The translations under genes were made by a program, and so were the position numbers. This document shows positions 1 through 5,971 of a stretch of 55,120 nucleotides of DNA, in pieces. The notes below the pieces were generated by a model. It made no database searches and had not been told where the DNA came from. It saw nothing but the letters and a program-made list of their open reading frames with translations. Position 1 is the first letter of the stretch, and every line of letters starts with the position of its first letter. Source of the DNA: Gemmatimonadota bacterium (lineage in GTDB: Bacteria; Gemmatimonadota; Gemmatimonadetes; Gemmatimonadales; GWC2-71-9); assembly GCA_016209985.1 (NCBI GenBank), contig JACQVB010000219.1, positions 1 to 55,120 of the forward strand. The letters run 5' to 3'.

Positions 1-42
1 GGCTTAGAAGGCCGATGCTCTGTCCAACTGAGCTACGGGCGC
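1..42 (-). tRNA. tRNA-Arg(TCT), 5' part only
   Basis: The minus strand reads as the 5' half of a tRNA: a GCGCCCG acceptor strand, TA, a D-arm starting GCTC, and an anticodon loop CTTCTAA with anticodon TCT. The 3' half lies beyond the left edge, so the acceptor and T-arm cannot be checked. Isotype is taken from the anticodon only. Confidence 0.85.
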
Positions 43-122
43 CCGGTCCAAGGTTGAGGATGTCGCGCCGGCTGCGCAAGAGAGCGACTTGCGCACGGCG
101 GCCCCTTCTCAGACGTTTGGTT

Positions 123-635
123 GTGAACTGTACAATCAAATACCGGCTTGCCGGTATTGCATCCGTGGCCTTGATTCTCAGCCTGCTAAGTGGCTGCCGG
201 GAGAAGGTCCCGCCACGGCATCTGGTGCGGCTCCAAGCGTTCATGTGCAGCAAGCCAGAACAGACCAAGTGCAGTGGCGTTCCGCGGGGCGCTCCGATTT
301 CCCCGGAGAGTCTTCCGCCGGTTAATGAGGCCTTTCAGGTGTGGGCCTGGCATCCCGGAACCGGAAAGGTCGTCTACCGAATCGAATGGCAGAGCCCGTT
401 TTTCGTCGGAGACAGCGGAGCCCCGGTAGCAGCGAAGCGGAGCGAGACGGAGTTGGAGGCGGCGATCGACTCGAGCACGCTCTCCTACAACTTTGCGTCG
501 GCGGCTCGAACCCGCTACCTGCTGAGAGTGTTGCTGTTGACGCCGAAGGGACGGATCCAGGACGAGGACTCACTCGTGTGGGACTATACTCGCGCGGCCC
601 CGTCGGCATCGCTCCAACCGGAGCACGGTCATTAG
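123..635 (+). CDS. putative secreted lipoprotein, unknown function
   Basis: About 170 residues from a GTG start at 123, chosen because it leaves a short basic n-region (CTIKYR), a hydrophobic core and a lipobox LLSG followed by Cys at residue 26. An ATG at 60 is also in frame but would put a long Arg-rich tail in front of the signal. After the Cys the protein shows no domain I recognise; the middle has a Trp/Tyr-rich stretch that could be a small beta-sandwich. It lies on the chromosomal side of the left attachment site, between tRNA-Arg and the duplicated tRNA-Pro segment. Probably periplasm-facing and lipid anchored; function unknown. Confidence 0.6.
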   Translation: MNCTIKYRLAGIASVALILSLLSGCREKVPPRHLVRLQAFMCSKPEQTKCSGVPRGAPISPESLPPVNEAFQVWAWHPGTGKVVYRIEWQSPFFVGDSGAPVAAKRSETELEAAIDSSTLSYNFASAARTRYLLRVLLLTPKGRIQDEDSLVWDYTRAAPSASLQPEHGH

Positions 636-653
636 CCTGGATCCGCGAGTCAA

Positions 654-695
654 TCGGGGCGCCGGGATTCGAACCCGGGACCTCTTGGTCCCAAA
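654..695. repeat. attL: 42-bp duplicate of tRNA-Pro 3' half
   Basis: Identical over 42 bp to 9482-9523. It contains the T-arm, variable region and half the anticodon stem-loop of tRNA-Pro in minus orientation, then diverges at 696 where an intact tRNA would continue with the anticodon 5' stem. It is therefore a residual attachment core and not a functional tRNA. Confidence 0.92.
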
Positions 696-753
696 GCCTG
701 CCTGTCGCGCCTTCGAAGTGATCATCTGAGCACCTCTCCGCCTCGGGACTAGC

Positions 754-1485
754 TCATCCTGAACCGGTTCCGTCCCCCGCATCGTTCGTCTCGGACCGCG
801 TGTGGGCACTCTTTTGGGCACTTAGTTTTCTGGCAAGTTGGGCGGTTACCTTGACCCCCACCGTCTGCAGCAGGTGCTTCTTGCACTCCGCCAGTTCGGC
901 TCGTGCGGTCGCGATGACAACCTCGGCATTCTCGTGCGGATCTTCCCAGCGGAGCAGGCTCGCGGTCTGCACGAGAACCTCCTTCGCTTCGAGGAAAGTT
1001 GTGAAGGCCGGATAAACAAACTGCTGCACGCTCTCTGAGGCCTGCCCGGCAAGAGCAGCGAGTTCGATCATGCGCGGTTCGATGCCTCGCAGCTGGTCGG
1101 CGATGGAGCCCACCGTCCCGAGATCGCCCAAGTCCTTCATGTCCACATCGTGCTCGATGTCAACCTCGATTGCCGCGACCTCCTTCTGGAGCGCGTGCGC
1201 GCGTATCCGGACCTGTTCATCGGTAGCATCTCGTCGCCGCCTCTCATCCTTTCGCTGGTAGTAGATGGTCAGCCCAGCGAACCACGCCAGGACGACCGTC
1301 GTGAAGAGGTTAACGAACGTGACGGTGAGCTGCTTCCAATCCGTTTTCGGATTCTGCAGCACCCACAGTGTGTCGTGCACGACGGTCGCGGCCTGTTGGA
1401 CCGGGGTTGCTGCTGCCTGAAGGAGGAACATCCGGGATGCCGCCAGGGGTGCAAGAGGACCGGAAGATGCGCCGCAGGCGGGCAC
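754..1485 (-). CDS. single-pass membrane protein with long helical cytoplasmic domain, unknown
   Basis: 243 residues if started at GTG 1485; an ATG at 1431 (residue 19) is an equally good start and neither has a clear ribosome site. One strong membrane segment spans roughly residues 55-77 and is followed by a positive patch (KDERRRR), which places the C-terminal ~165 residues in the cytoplasm. That part is charged and helical, with no motif I recognise. It is the only minus-strand gene in the element and sits directly inside attL, divergent from the terminase. In satellites and prophages this edge position often holds accessory genes such as superinfection-exclusion or defence genes; that role here is only a guess. 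Confidence 0.6.
   Translation of the reverse strand: MPACGASSGPLAPLAASRMFLLQAAATPVQQAATVVHDTLWVLQNPKTDWKQLTVTFVNLFTTVVLAWFAGLTIYYQRKDERRRRDATDEQVRIRAHALQKEVAAIEVDIEHDVDMKDLGDLGTVGSIADQLRGIEPRMIELAALAGQASESVQQFVYPAFTTFLEAKEVLVQTASLLRWEDPHENAEVVIATARAELAECKKHLLQTVGVKVTAQLARKLSAQKSAHTRSETNDAGDGTGSG
801..821 (+). promoter_or_regulatory. candidate integrase arm-type site, left end
   Basis: TGTGGGCAC at 801-809 is followed five bases later by GGGCAC at 816-821. The same pair (TGTGGGCAC, then GGGCAC) occurs at 9385-9404, on the same strand and at a similar distance inside the other end. It overlaps the 3' part of the membrane-protein gene. Interpretation as integrase or excisionase arm sites is inference. 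Confidence 0.35.
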
Positions 1486-1505
1486 CTGCCTAGGTGGGGC
1501 CAGGG

Positions 1506-1618
1506 GGTCAGATGATCAACCCCCAGACGGAATAACATGATCACCTGATCATTCTGACCAGGGTACACAATGATCACCTGATCAACTTTTCATATACGGC
1601 GGTTTTGATCATCTGACC
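1506..1618. promoter_or_regulatory. TGATCA repeat cluster: candidate origin or operator array
   Basis: Six TGATCA hexamers lie in 115 bp (1513, 1538, 1546, 1571, 1579, 1606). A 13-bp perfect inverted repeat, GGTCAGATGATCA at 1506-1518 and its complement at 1606-1618, encloses two direct copies of ATGATCACCTGATCA (1537-1551 and 1570-1584) spaced 33 bp apart. The same TGATCATCTGA word recurs once at 719-729 beside attL. The block is less GC-rich than its surroundings and sits between the divergent membrane-protein and terminase genes, which suits a divergent operator or an iteron-type replication origin for the PrimPol protein. The remaining 260 bp to the terminase contain no gene I can support, only a short AAGG/CATAAG repetition at 1672-1709. 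Confidence 0.6.
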
Positions 1619-1880
1619 TTTCTCTCACCCCTGGTCGCCGGGCTCCGCATGGTCCGGAACCAAGGGGTCAAGGCCGCATAAGTCGTTGTCGATCAAGGCA
1701 TAAGGCATCGTCGTCGTGCCCACACTGATGCCCGCTCGGCCCGTATCCGGGCCCTAATCGGACCCACTACCCACCCTAGTCCCGCTTCAAGCAACACCCG
1801 TGGCCCCCCGGTGACACCGAGGGCCCTCCAAACCCGTCCGCCAAGCTCGTTCCTCGCCTTCCCCCTGCCAGGAGTTCTCG

Positions 1881-3380
1881 ATGCCCCGAGGCAATCCGAA
1901 CATCGCCCAGTACGCCGCGAAGGGAGCGGCGGCTGCCAAGAAAGCCCGGCAAGAGAAGCGCGCCGCAGCGGTGCCCATCGACACCCGGTTCGTGCGGTAC
2001 CGGGACGACCCTGCCGCTTTCGTCACCGACTGCCTGGGCGCCACCAGCGCCACCCGGAGATCGGACGGCAGCCCGTACCAGTTCCAGGTCCTGGCCGACC
2101 TCGCCGCGTTCCCGCGCGTGGCGGTCCGCTCCGGCCACGGCATCGGCAAGTCGGCGCTCGACAGCTGGGCCCTGCTGTGGTTCCTGCTGTCCCGTCCCCA
2201 CTCCCGCGTCGTCGTGCTGGCGCCCGAGTACAGCAGGCAGATCCGGGCCATCCTCTTCGCCGAGGTCCGCCGCTGGGTACGCCGCGCCACGGTGAAGCTG
2301 CCGGTCCAGGTGCTCGCCAGCCGCGTCCAGGTCGGCGACTACGGCGACGCGTGGTCGGCGCAGGGCATGTCCACGTCGGGCGACCCGGACAAGATCGAAG
2401 GTTTTCACAGCGAGGAAGGCGGCGTGCTGGTCATCGCCGACGAGACCAAGGGCATCCCGCAGGCCGCCTTCGACGCGATCCAGGGGGCGCTCTCCTCCAG
2501 CGGCGGCGACTCCAAGCTGCTGGTCACCAGCGTCCCCGGCGGCGCGGGTGCTGGGCCGTTCTGGAAGATCTTCGCGCGCGGCGGGTCGCGCTGGAGGATG
2601 CACCACGTCCCGAGCACCGACTCCACCTTGGTCGCGCCAAGCTGGCTCGACGACATGGCCGGCGAGTGGGGCATCGGTTCTCCGCTCTGGCAGACGCGAG
2701 TTTTGGGCGAGTTCGCCGATGCCGGCGAGGGTGTGATTTTCCCGCTCTCGCTCCTGGAGGCCGCCATGCAGCGCGGGCGGGAGCCGGTCGTCCGCAACGT
2801 CTATGCGGAGGCGATGGCCGCGCCGGAGCCGGTGACCCTGGGCGTGGACGTGGCGCGCAGCAGCGACGGCGACCTGAACACGATCGCCGAGTGCCGGGGG
2901 AACCGGACGCGGGTGCTCGCCACGTGGCGCTCGCCGGACACGATGGTGACGACCGAGAAGGTCGTGCAGACGGTGGCCACCAGCGGTGCCACGCTCTCCC
3001 GCGTGGACGTGACCGGCGTCGGCGCGGGTGTGGCCGATCGCCTGGCGCAGCTCGGACACGCGACCGTGGCGTTCGCCTTCGGCGGCGGCGCCCGTGACCC
3101 ACGCCGGTTCCGCAACGGGAGGGCGGAAATTTTTTGGGGCCTACGTGAACGGCTGGAGAAGGACCTGTGTCTACCCGACGACGATCAGCTGTTCGCCGAT
3201 CTGAGTTCGCTCCGGTATTTCTTCACGGCGTCCGGACAGATCCAGCTGGAGAGCAAGGACGAGACGCGGCGGCGCCTCGGGCGTTCGCCAGACCGCGCCG
3301 ACGCGGTGGCGCTGGCCTGCGCGGCGCCGGGTGTCGCCGGGTCGGCGTGCACGGGGCTAGCGGACATGATCGATATCTAG
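1881..3380 (+). CDS. terL: phage terminase large subunit (ATPase-nuclease)
   Basis: 499 residues, a normal length for the family. The start ATG has a CAGGAG ribosome site 6-11 bases upstream. The N-terminal ATPase shows a Walker A GHGIGKS at about residues 85-91 and a Walker B VLVIADE near 181-187. The C-terminal RNase H-like nuclease shows an LGVDVARS strand with its first acidic residue near 322, a DVTGVGAG strand near 376, and a final acidic SPDRADAVA motif near 471. Known family role: pumps phage DNA into proheads and cuts concatemers. No small terminase, portal or capsid gene accompanies it, so its partners would have to come from a helper phage. Domain identity is strong; the helper idea is inference. 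Confidence 0.88.
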   Translation: MPRGNPNIAQYAAKGAAAAKKARQEKRAAAVPIDTRFVRYRDDPAAFVTDCLGATSATRRSDGSPYQFQVLADLAAFPRVAVRSGHGIGKSALDSWALLWFLLSRPHSRVVVLAPEYSRQIRAILFAEVRRWVRRATVKLPVQVLASRVQVGDYGDAWSAQGMSTSGDPDKIEGFHSEEGGVLVIADETKGIPQAAFDAIQGALSSSGGDSKLLVTSVPGGAGAGPFWKIFARGGSRWRMHHVPSTDSTLVAPSWLDDMAGEWGIGSPLWQTRVLGEFADAGEGVIFPLSLLEAAMQRGREPVVRNVYAEAMAAPEPVTLGVDVARSSDGDLNTIAECRGNRTRVLATWRSPDTMVTTEKVVQTVATSGATLSRVDVTGVGAGVADRLAQLGHATVAFAFGGGARDPRRFRNGRAEIFWGLRERLEKDLCLPDDDQLFADLSSLRYFFTASGQIQLESKDETRRRLGRSPDRADAVALACAAPGVAGSACTGLADMIDI

Positions 3381-3416
3381 GCGCGCCGCTACCACCCTTC
3401 GAACTCCGCTGCAGAT

Positions 3417-3434
3417 AAGCACTTACAAGTGCTT
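3417..3434. promoter_or_regulatory. palindromic operator-like site
   Basis: AAGCACTT-AC-AAGTGCTT is a perfect 8-bp inverted repeat with a 2-bp spacer, located 37 bp after the terminase stop. The shape fits a dimeric HTH regulator site; three XRE regulators are encoded downstream. No T-run follows, so it is not a terminator. Confidence 0.4.
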
Positions 3435-3466
3435 TAGTTGAAGTGAGAATTCGTTGCACAAATCAA

Positions 3467-3497
3467 CGGGGGCGTGTAGGTTGTGCCCCCGCTTTTC
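3467..3497 (+). terminator. intrinsic terminator after the terminase gene
   Basis: CGGGGGC (3467-3473) pairs with GCCCCCG (3485-3491) around an 11-base loop, followed by CTTTTC. It would end the terminase transcript and isolate it from the following small gene. Confidence 0.6.
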
Positions 3498-3552
3498 ATC
3501 CGATTCAAACTCGTTTCGCTCCGCTGAGATGCGGAGGGGGAGAGGACGACCC

Positions 3553-3822
3553 TTGCCCAAAACCGTGTACTGCTCCAGGCGTACCTGCGGCATTCCCTGC
3601 TCCGGCCTCTTCTATATACAGACGATGGCACGGGGTCGAAAAAGAGTGCTGTGCGCCCGGTGCGCTCTCGGACGGGTTGGTGGAAAGAGGATGAAAGGGA
3701 ACATGAAACGGGTTTCCGGCATCCGCCTGGTTGGAGATCGGGCGGCCGCCCAGGTATTCAGTGAACGGAGTGCGAAGCATCGGGTTGCGTGGATACGGTG
3801 GCAGCGGACCCGTGCTGCGTAA
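3553..3822 (+). CDS. small basic cysteine-rich protein, possible zinc ribbon
   Basis: 89 residues from a TTG at 3553, preferred because GGAGGGGGAGAGG at 3532-3544 is a strong ribosome site just upstream; an in-frame ATG at 3529 overlaps that site. Cysteines fall at about residues 7, 12, 16, 34 and 37, the last two as CxxC, which could bind zinc. The rest is Arg/Lys-rich and likely binds nucleic acid. It follows the terminase terminator and precedes the strong promoter at 3855. No family recognised. The reading frame is open well upstream and base composition is coding-like, but with no homologue in view it could be spurious. Confidence 0.4.
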   Translation: MPKTVYCSRRTCGIPCSGLFYIQTMARGRKRVLCARCALGRVGGKRMKGNMKRVSGIRLVGDRAAAQVFSERSAKHRVAWIRWQRTRAA

Positions 3823-3854
3823 AAGAATAGAGGCACAAAAACAGATTTCTAACG

Positions 3855-3882
3855 TGGACATTCGTTAGGCCTACGGTATAAT
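3855..3882 (+). promoter_or_regulatory. strong sigma-70-type promoter with an internal palindrome
   Basis: TGGACA (-35, five of six consensus bases) at 3855-3860, a 16-bp spacer, and a perfect TATAAT at 3877-3882. The spacer contains the 8-bp palindrome TAGGCCTA (3866-3873), a repressor-type position between the two boxes. Start of transcription is expected near 3888-3891. Confidence 0.75.
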
Positions 3883-3887
3883 TTCTT

Positions 3888-3986
3888 ATTAACGGGAGGG
3901 GCGAAGCAGTTTGCCCTTCCGCCCGAAGACGAAATACCCAACCAGAAAGGTCTCGCAGCCATCGTGGCGCGGGACCTTTTTGTTTT
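3888..3986 (+). ncRNA. candidate ~98-nt regulatory RNA with two hairpins
   Basis: The transcript from the 3855 promoter would contain an 11-bp hairpin (3895-3905 with 3910-3920, loop GCAG, two G-U pairs), a 25-base unpaired linker, and a terminator hairpin ending in a T-run. No convincing reading frame fits inside. It lies directly ahead of three XRE repressor-like genes. Two readings are possible: a free-standing small RNA, like the immunity RNA of satellite P4, or a leader with an attenuator controlling the regulators. Structure is read from the sequence; function is inference. Confidence 0.5.
3946..3986 (+). terminator. intrinsic terminator/attenuator before the XRE cassette
   Basis: AAAGGTCTCGC (3946-3956) pairs with GCGGGACCTTT (3969-3979) with one G-U pair. 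The hairpin extends through GCCA/TGGC over a TCG loop, with a single bulged A at 3957. TTTTTGTTTT follows (3977-3986). This is the strongest hairpin-plus-T-tract in the element. Confidence 0.75.
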
Positions 3987-4011
3987 CCACCCCAATGGAG
4001 GACCAGACCAA

Positions 4012-4272
4012 GTGACCAAACCCCCGAAGCATTCCATCCAAGTGAAGGTGTGGCAGCTGCGAGAACTGTGGGGCTGGAGCCAGGCCGATCTGGCCACCGC
4101 GGTCGGCGTCTCGGTCCCGTATCTGTGTCTGATCGAAAAAGGGCGGGTCCTGCCGAGCCTGCGACTGCTTGGCGCGATCGCCGAGGCGCTGGGCATCCAC
4201 GTCGCGGCCCTGCTCGAAATGTCGGCCTTGCGCGCCCCGATCCATCCCCGGAGGCGCCGTGCGCGAGCCTGA
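4012..4272 (+). CDS. XRE-family HTH regulator 1 of 3
   Basis: 86 residues from GTG 4012, chosen for the GGAGG at 3996-4000; an earlier in-frame GTG at 3964 lies inside the terminator hairpin and is unlikely. A canonical Cro/C1 helix-turn-helix spans about residues 10-66, with the WSQADLATAVGVSVPYLCLIEKGR core and the SLRLLGAIAEAL helix. No sensor or cleavage domain follows, only a basic tail. It begins 26 bp after the terminator, so its expression may depend on read-through. It overlaps the next gene by 14 bp. Likely a repressor/antirepressor component of the element's lysogeny-like switch; the target is unproven, with the palindromes at 3417 and 3866 as candidates. Confidence 0.75.
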   Translation: MTKPPKHSIQVKVWQLRELWGWSQADLATAVGVSVPYLCLIEKGRVLPSLRLLGAIAEALGIHVAALLEMSALRAPIHPRRRRARA

Positions 4273-4471
4273 TCTCAACTGCTACTCCGGGCCCCGGCTC
4301 ACCCGTCGCCGGGAACGCGCGCGTCTGACCATCGAGGATCTGAGCGATCGGTCCGCCGTCCCGGTCTCCGTGATACGCCACGCGGAGATGGCGCCAGGCT
4401 ACCGGATGAACCGCGAATGTCAGCGGCGCCTGGATCAGGTGCTCCTGCCCCGACCTATGTGGATGTCATGA
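4259..4471 (+). CDS. divergent XRE-like HTH protein 2 of 3
   Basis: 70 residues from GTG 4259, supported by CGGAGG five bases upstream and by overlap with the end of regulator 1. Residues about 14-62 follow the XRE pattern (LTRRRERARLTIEDLSDRS, then PVSVIRHAE), but less typically than regulator 1. It is a single domain with no extra region. Its stop overlaps the ATG of regulator 3 (ATGA), so the three are probably translated together. Small one-domain XRE proteins often bind as dimers or heterodimers; heterodimer formation here is speculation. Confidence 0.6.
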   Translation: MREPDLNCYSGPRLTRRRERARLTIEDLSDRSAVPVSVIRHAEMAPGYRMNRECQRRLDQVLLPRPMWMS

Positions 4472-4665
4472 CCGGCCGCGAGCTGCGCGCCCGGCGGAAG
4501 GGGCAGAACATGCCCATCACCACCCTGGCCCGCCTGACCGGCTACGGCGTGCAGGCCCTCCGCCGTTTTGAAAGCGGCCACCCGCCCCGAGAGGCCGTGC
4601 GTCGGGTCCTGTGGGCGCTGGGCATCAACCCCGACGAACAACCCCCAGAGGAGAACACCCCATGA
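4468..4665 (+). CDS. XRE-like HTH protein 3 of 3
   Basis: 65 residues from the ATG that overlaps the previous stop. It reads MTGRELRARRKGQNM, then TTLARLTGYGVQALRRFESGH, the turn and recognition helices of an XRE domain, and a final helix containing VRRVLWALGI. The protein is little more than the HTH itself. It overlaps the following gene by ATGA, so translation runs through. Sequence differs strongly from the other two regulators, so the trio did not arise by very recent duplication. Confidence 0.65.
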   Translation: MTGRELRARRKGQNMPITTLARLTGYGVQALRRFESGHPPREAVRRVLWALGINPDEQPPEENTP

Positions 4666-5195
4666 CGGAACAACAGCTGCGGAAGGTGCGCCTGAGCGAC
4701 GGCACCGAGGCGCTCGCCTATGTCGATAACGTGATCAGCATCGACGAGCATATGCGGAGGATCAGCGACGTCGGCCAGGAGCTGTACGACCGGCTCATCA
4801 AGCAGGTCAAAAAGCCGGTCACGATCACGCGCGAGGAAGCCAGTGACGGCCCGACCTGGCGGCGCGCCCGGGATCGCGCCCTGGCCGCGGGCGTCAAGCT
4901 CGTGATCGAGGATGAGCCCGGCCACGATCCGTTCGTGCCACCGCCGCCCCGACCGGGGATCGATGTCATCCTGACCCGCGAGCAGGCCAACGACCACGCG
5001 CTGTACCAGCTCGCGAGCGCGAAAGCGCAAAAACGCGGTGGCACCGTGCGCGTGGCCGAGGACAAACCGTATCACGAGAAGATCGGGCTTACGAAGGAAC
5101 AGGCCGCCGATCCAAACCAGTATGAGGCCGCCCGCAAAGCGGGGGAGAAGGTTGAGACGGATCGTCGGCAGCAGATCGTGGACGCCCTGCCATGA
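4662..5195 (+). CDS. triple-repeat protein of unknown function
   Basis: 177 residues from ATG 4662, coupled to the XRE cassette. Three copies of one ~32-residue unit are visible: residues 53-84 (VTITREEAS...), 102-134 (VILTREQAN...) and 151-167 (IGLTKEQAA..., shortened). Shared pattern: hydrophobic-x-L/I-T-x-E-Q/E-A-x-D, then a helix with Y/W and alanines, then a GxxVxx strand and ED. The middle is a proline-rich linker (about 93-98). Strand-helix-strand repeats of this kind suggest a small scaffold or binding protein. No family recognised. Position between regulators and replication genes suggests an element-specific role. Confidence 0.65.
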   Translation: MTEQQLRKVRLSDGTEALAYVDNVISIDEHMRRISDVGQELYDRLIKQVKKPVTITREEASDGPTWRRARDRALAAGVKLVIEDEPGHDPFVPPPPRPGIDVILTREQANDHALYQLASAKAQKRGGTVRVAEDKPYHEKIGLTKEQAADPNQYEAARKAGEKVETDRRQQIVDALP

Positions 5196-5368
5196 AGAAG
5201 CCAACGCTCCATGGATTCAAGACGGACCCGTCCGGTCCGAAAAAGCTGAAGGGCGGGAAGGCCGCACCCCCGCCGAGCCCGCAGGTGGGTCCGACCATCC
5301 AGACCGCCTACCCGCAAGGCCGCGAGGTCCAGGCGGCGGAAACCGGTATCCGGAGGCTGCGCCCATGA
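5192..5368 (+). CDS. small basic protein, unknown
   Basis: 58 residues, starting with an ATG that overlaps the TGA of the repeat protein and ending in an ATGA overlap with the next gene. The composition is Lys/Pro/Gly-rich in the first half (MKKPTLHGFK, then several KK and PPP), likely disordered. Support is its position: both junctions are overlaps typical of translational coupling in a compact operon. No function can be assigned. Confidence 0.45.
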   Translation: MKKPTLHGFKTDPSGPKKLKGGKAAPPPSPQVGPTIQTAYPQGREVQAAETGIRRLRP

Positions 5369-5520
5369 AAACGCTCATGCCGGAAGACCTCGTCGCGATC
5401 GAATGCGCGTTGAACCGGGTGACCGACGTGCTGCTGAACGAGATCACGCCGTTGTTGCAGGAGATGGCCGTCTCCTTACGTGCCGTCGCCCGGCAGACTC
5501 CCGCCCCGAAAGGAACGTGA
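5365..5520 (+). CDS. small helical protein, unknown
   Basis: 51 residues from ATG 5365, overlapping the previous stop. The sequence forms one long amphipathic helix (EDLVAIECALNRVTDVLLNEI, then a second helix LQEMAVSLRAVARQ), consistent with a small coiled-coil or dimerising adaptor. It ends three bases before the next start, so it belongs to the same operon. No known family recognised. Confidence 0.5.
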   Translation: MKTLMPEDLVAIECALNRVTDVLLNEITPLLQEMAVSLRAVARQTPAPKGT

Positions 5521-5523
5521 ACG

Positions 5524-5844
5524 ATGGAGAAGATCCTCTCGCTGATCCCCGCCCCGGCAGGGGTATACGCCGCCTATGCCAACCGGCACGGTGTGGAAAA
5601 GGTGACGGTGCAGGCATACGCGTTGATCGAAAACGCCCTGGGGGAGCGGGCGATGTTGCCTTGCGTCCTGGACGGGGACACCCTGCGGCCGGCGCGCGAT
5701 CGCAGCGGTTTTCTCGGCTGCTCCGACCACCCCTGGTCGCGGGAGGCCTGGGCCGCGAAGGGCGATGCGTGGCGACACCGCTTCAAAGCCAACTGGCAGC
5801 GGGCGCTGAAAGAAGGCGGGTCCGCTCCCGTTCCTCTCAAGTAG
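5524..5844 (+). CDS. hypothetical protein of the element
   Basis: 106 residues. The ATG has a GAAAGGAACGTGA ribosome site directly upstream. The protein is acidic-to-neutral in its first 60 residues, with AYANRHGVEKVTVQAYALIE and a Cys in MLPCVLDG, then Trp-rich (HPWSREAWAAKGDAWRH). It is cytoplasmic, with no signal or membrane segment. No motif recognised. It is the last gene before the hairpin at 5923 and the replication gene. Confidence 0.5.
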   Translation: MEKILSLIPAPAGVYAAYANRHGVEKVTVQAYALIENALGERAMLPCVLDGDTLRPARDRSGFLGCSDHPWSREAWAAKGDAWRHRFKANWQRALKEGGSAPVPLK

Positions 5845-5911
5845 TCTGGACGAGCACCACCACCGATCAGATCGCCCGGCAGAAATCCACCCGCCACCGG
5901 GGGCCAGGGAG

Positions 5912-5952
5912 GAAAAAGAAAAGCCGTCCCCATTCGAGCGAACGGGGACGGC
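5912..5952 (-). terminator. intrinsic terminator oriented to the minus strand
   Basis: GCCGTCCCC (5923-5931) pairs with GGGGACGGC (5944-5952), with TTC/GAA stacking inside. On the minus strand this is followed by CTTTTCTTTTTC (5911-5922). There is no T-run on the plus strand. Genes on both sides are plus-strand, so it would block antisense transcription entering from the replication gene. The hairpin may also weakly stop plus-strand transcripts. Confidence 0.55.
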
Positions 5953-5971
5953 GGAAGGATGCACCCTGACC

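Noticed and set aside
654-695. A second tRNA-Pro gene
   Set aside because: The sequence matches tRNA-Pro only over the 42-bp core; beyond 695 neither the anticodon 5' stem nor the D-arm follows, so it is an attachment-site duplicate.
1500-1620. CRISPR array
   Set aside because: The repeats are short, palindromic, in both orientations and without spacer-length regularity; no cas genes are present.
1776-3059. Long minus-strand reading frame opposite the terminase
   Set aside because: It is Arg/His/Gly-rich with no motif and mirrors the high-GC codon pattern of terL.
3964-4011. Longer XRE regulator starting at GTG 3964
   Set aside because: That GTG lies in the terminator hairpin loop and has no ribosome site, while GTG 4012 has GGAGG at a good distance.
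4417-4467. Earlier ATG for XRE regulator 3
   Set aside because: It lies deep in regulator 2 with no ribosome site; ATG 4468 gives the exact ATGA overlap used at the neighbouring junctions.
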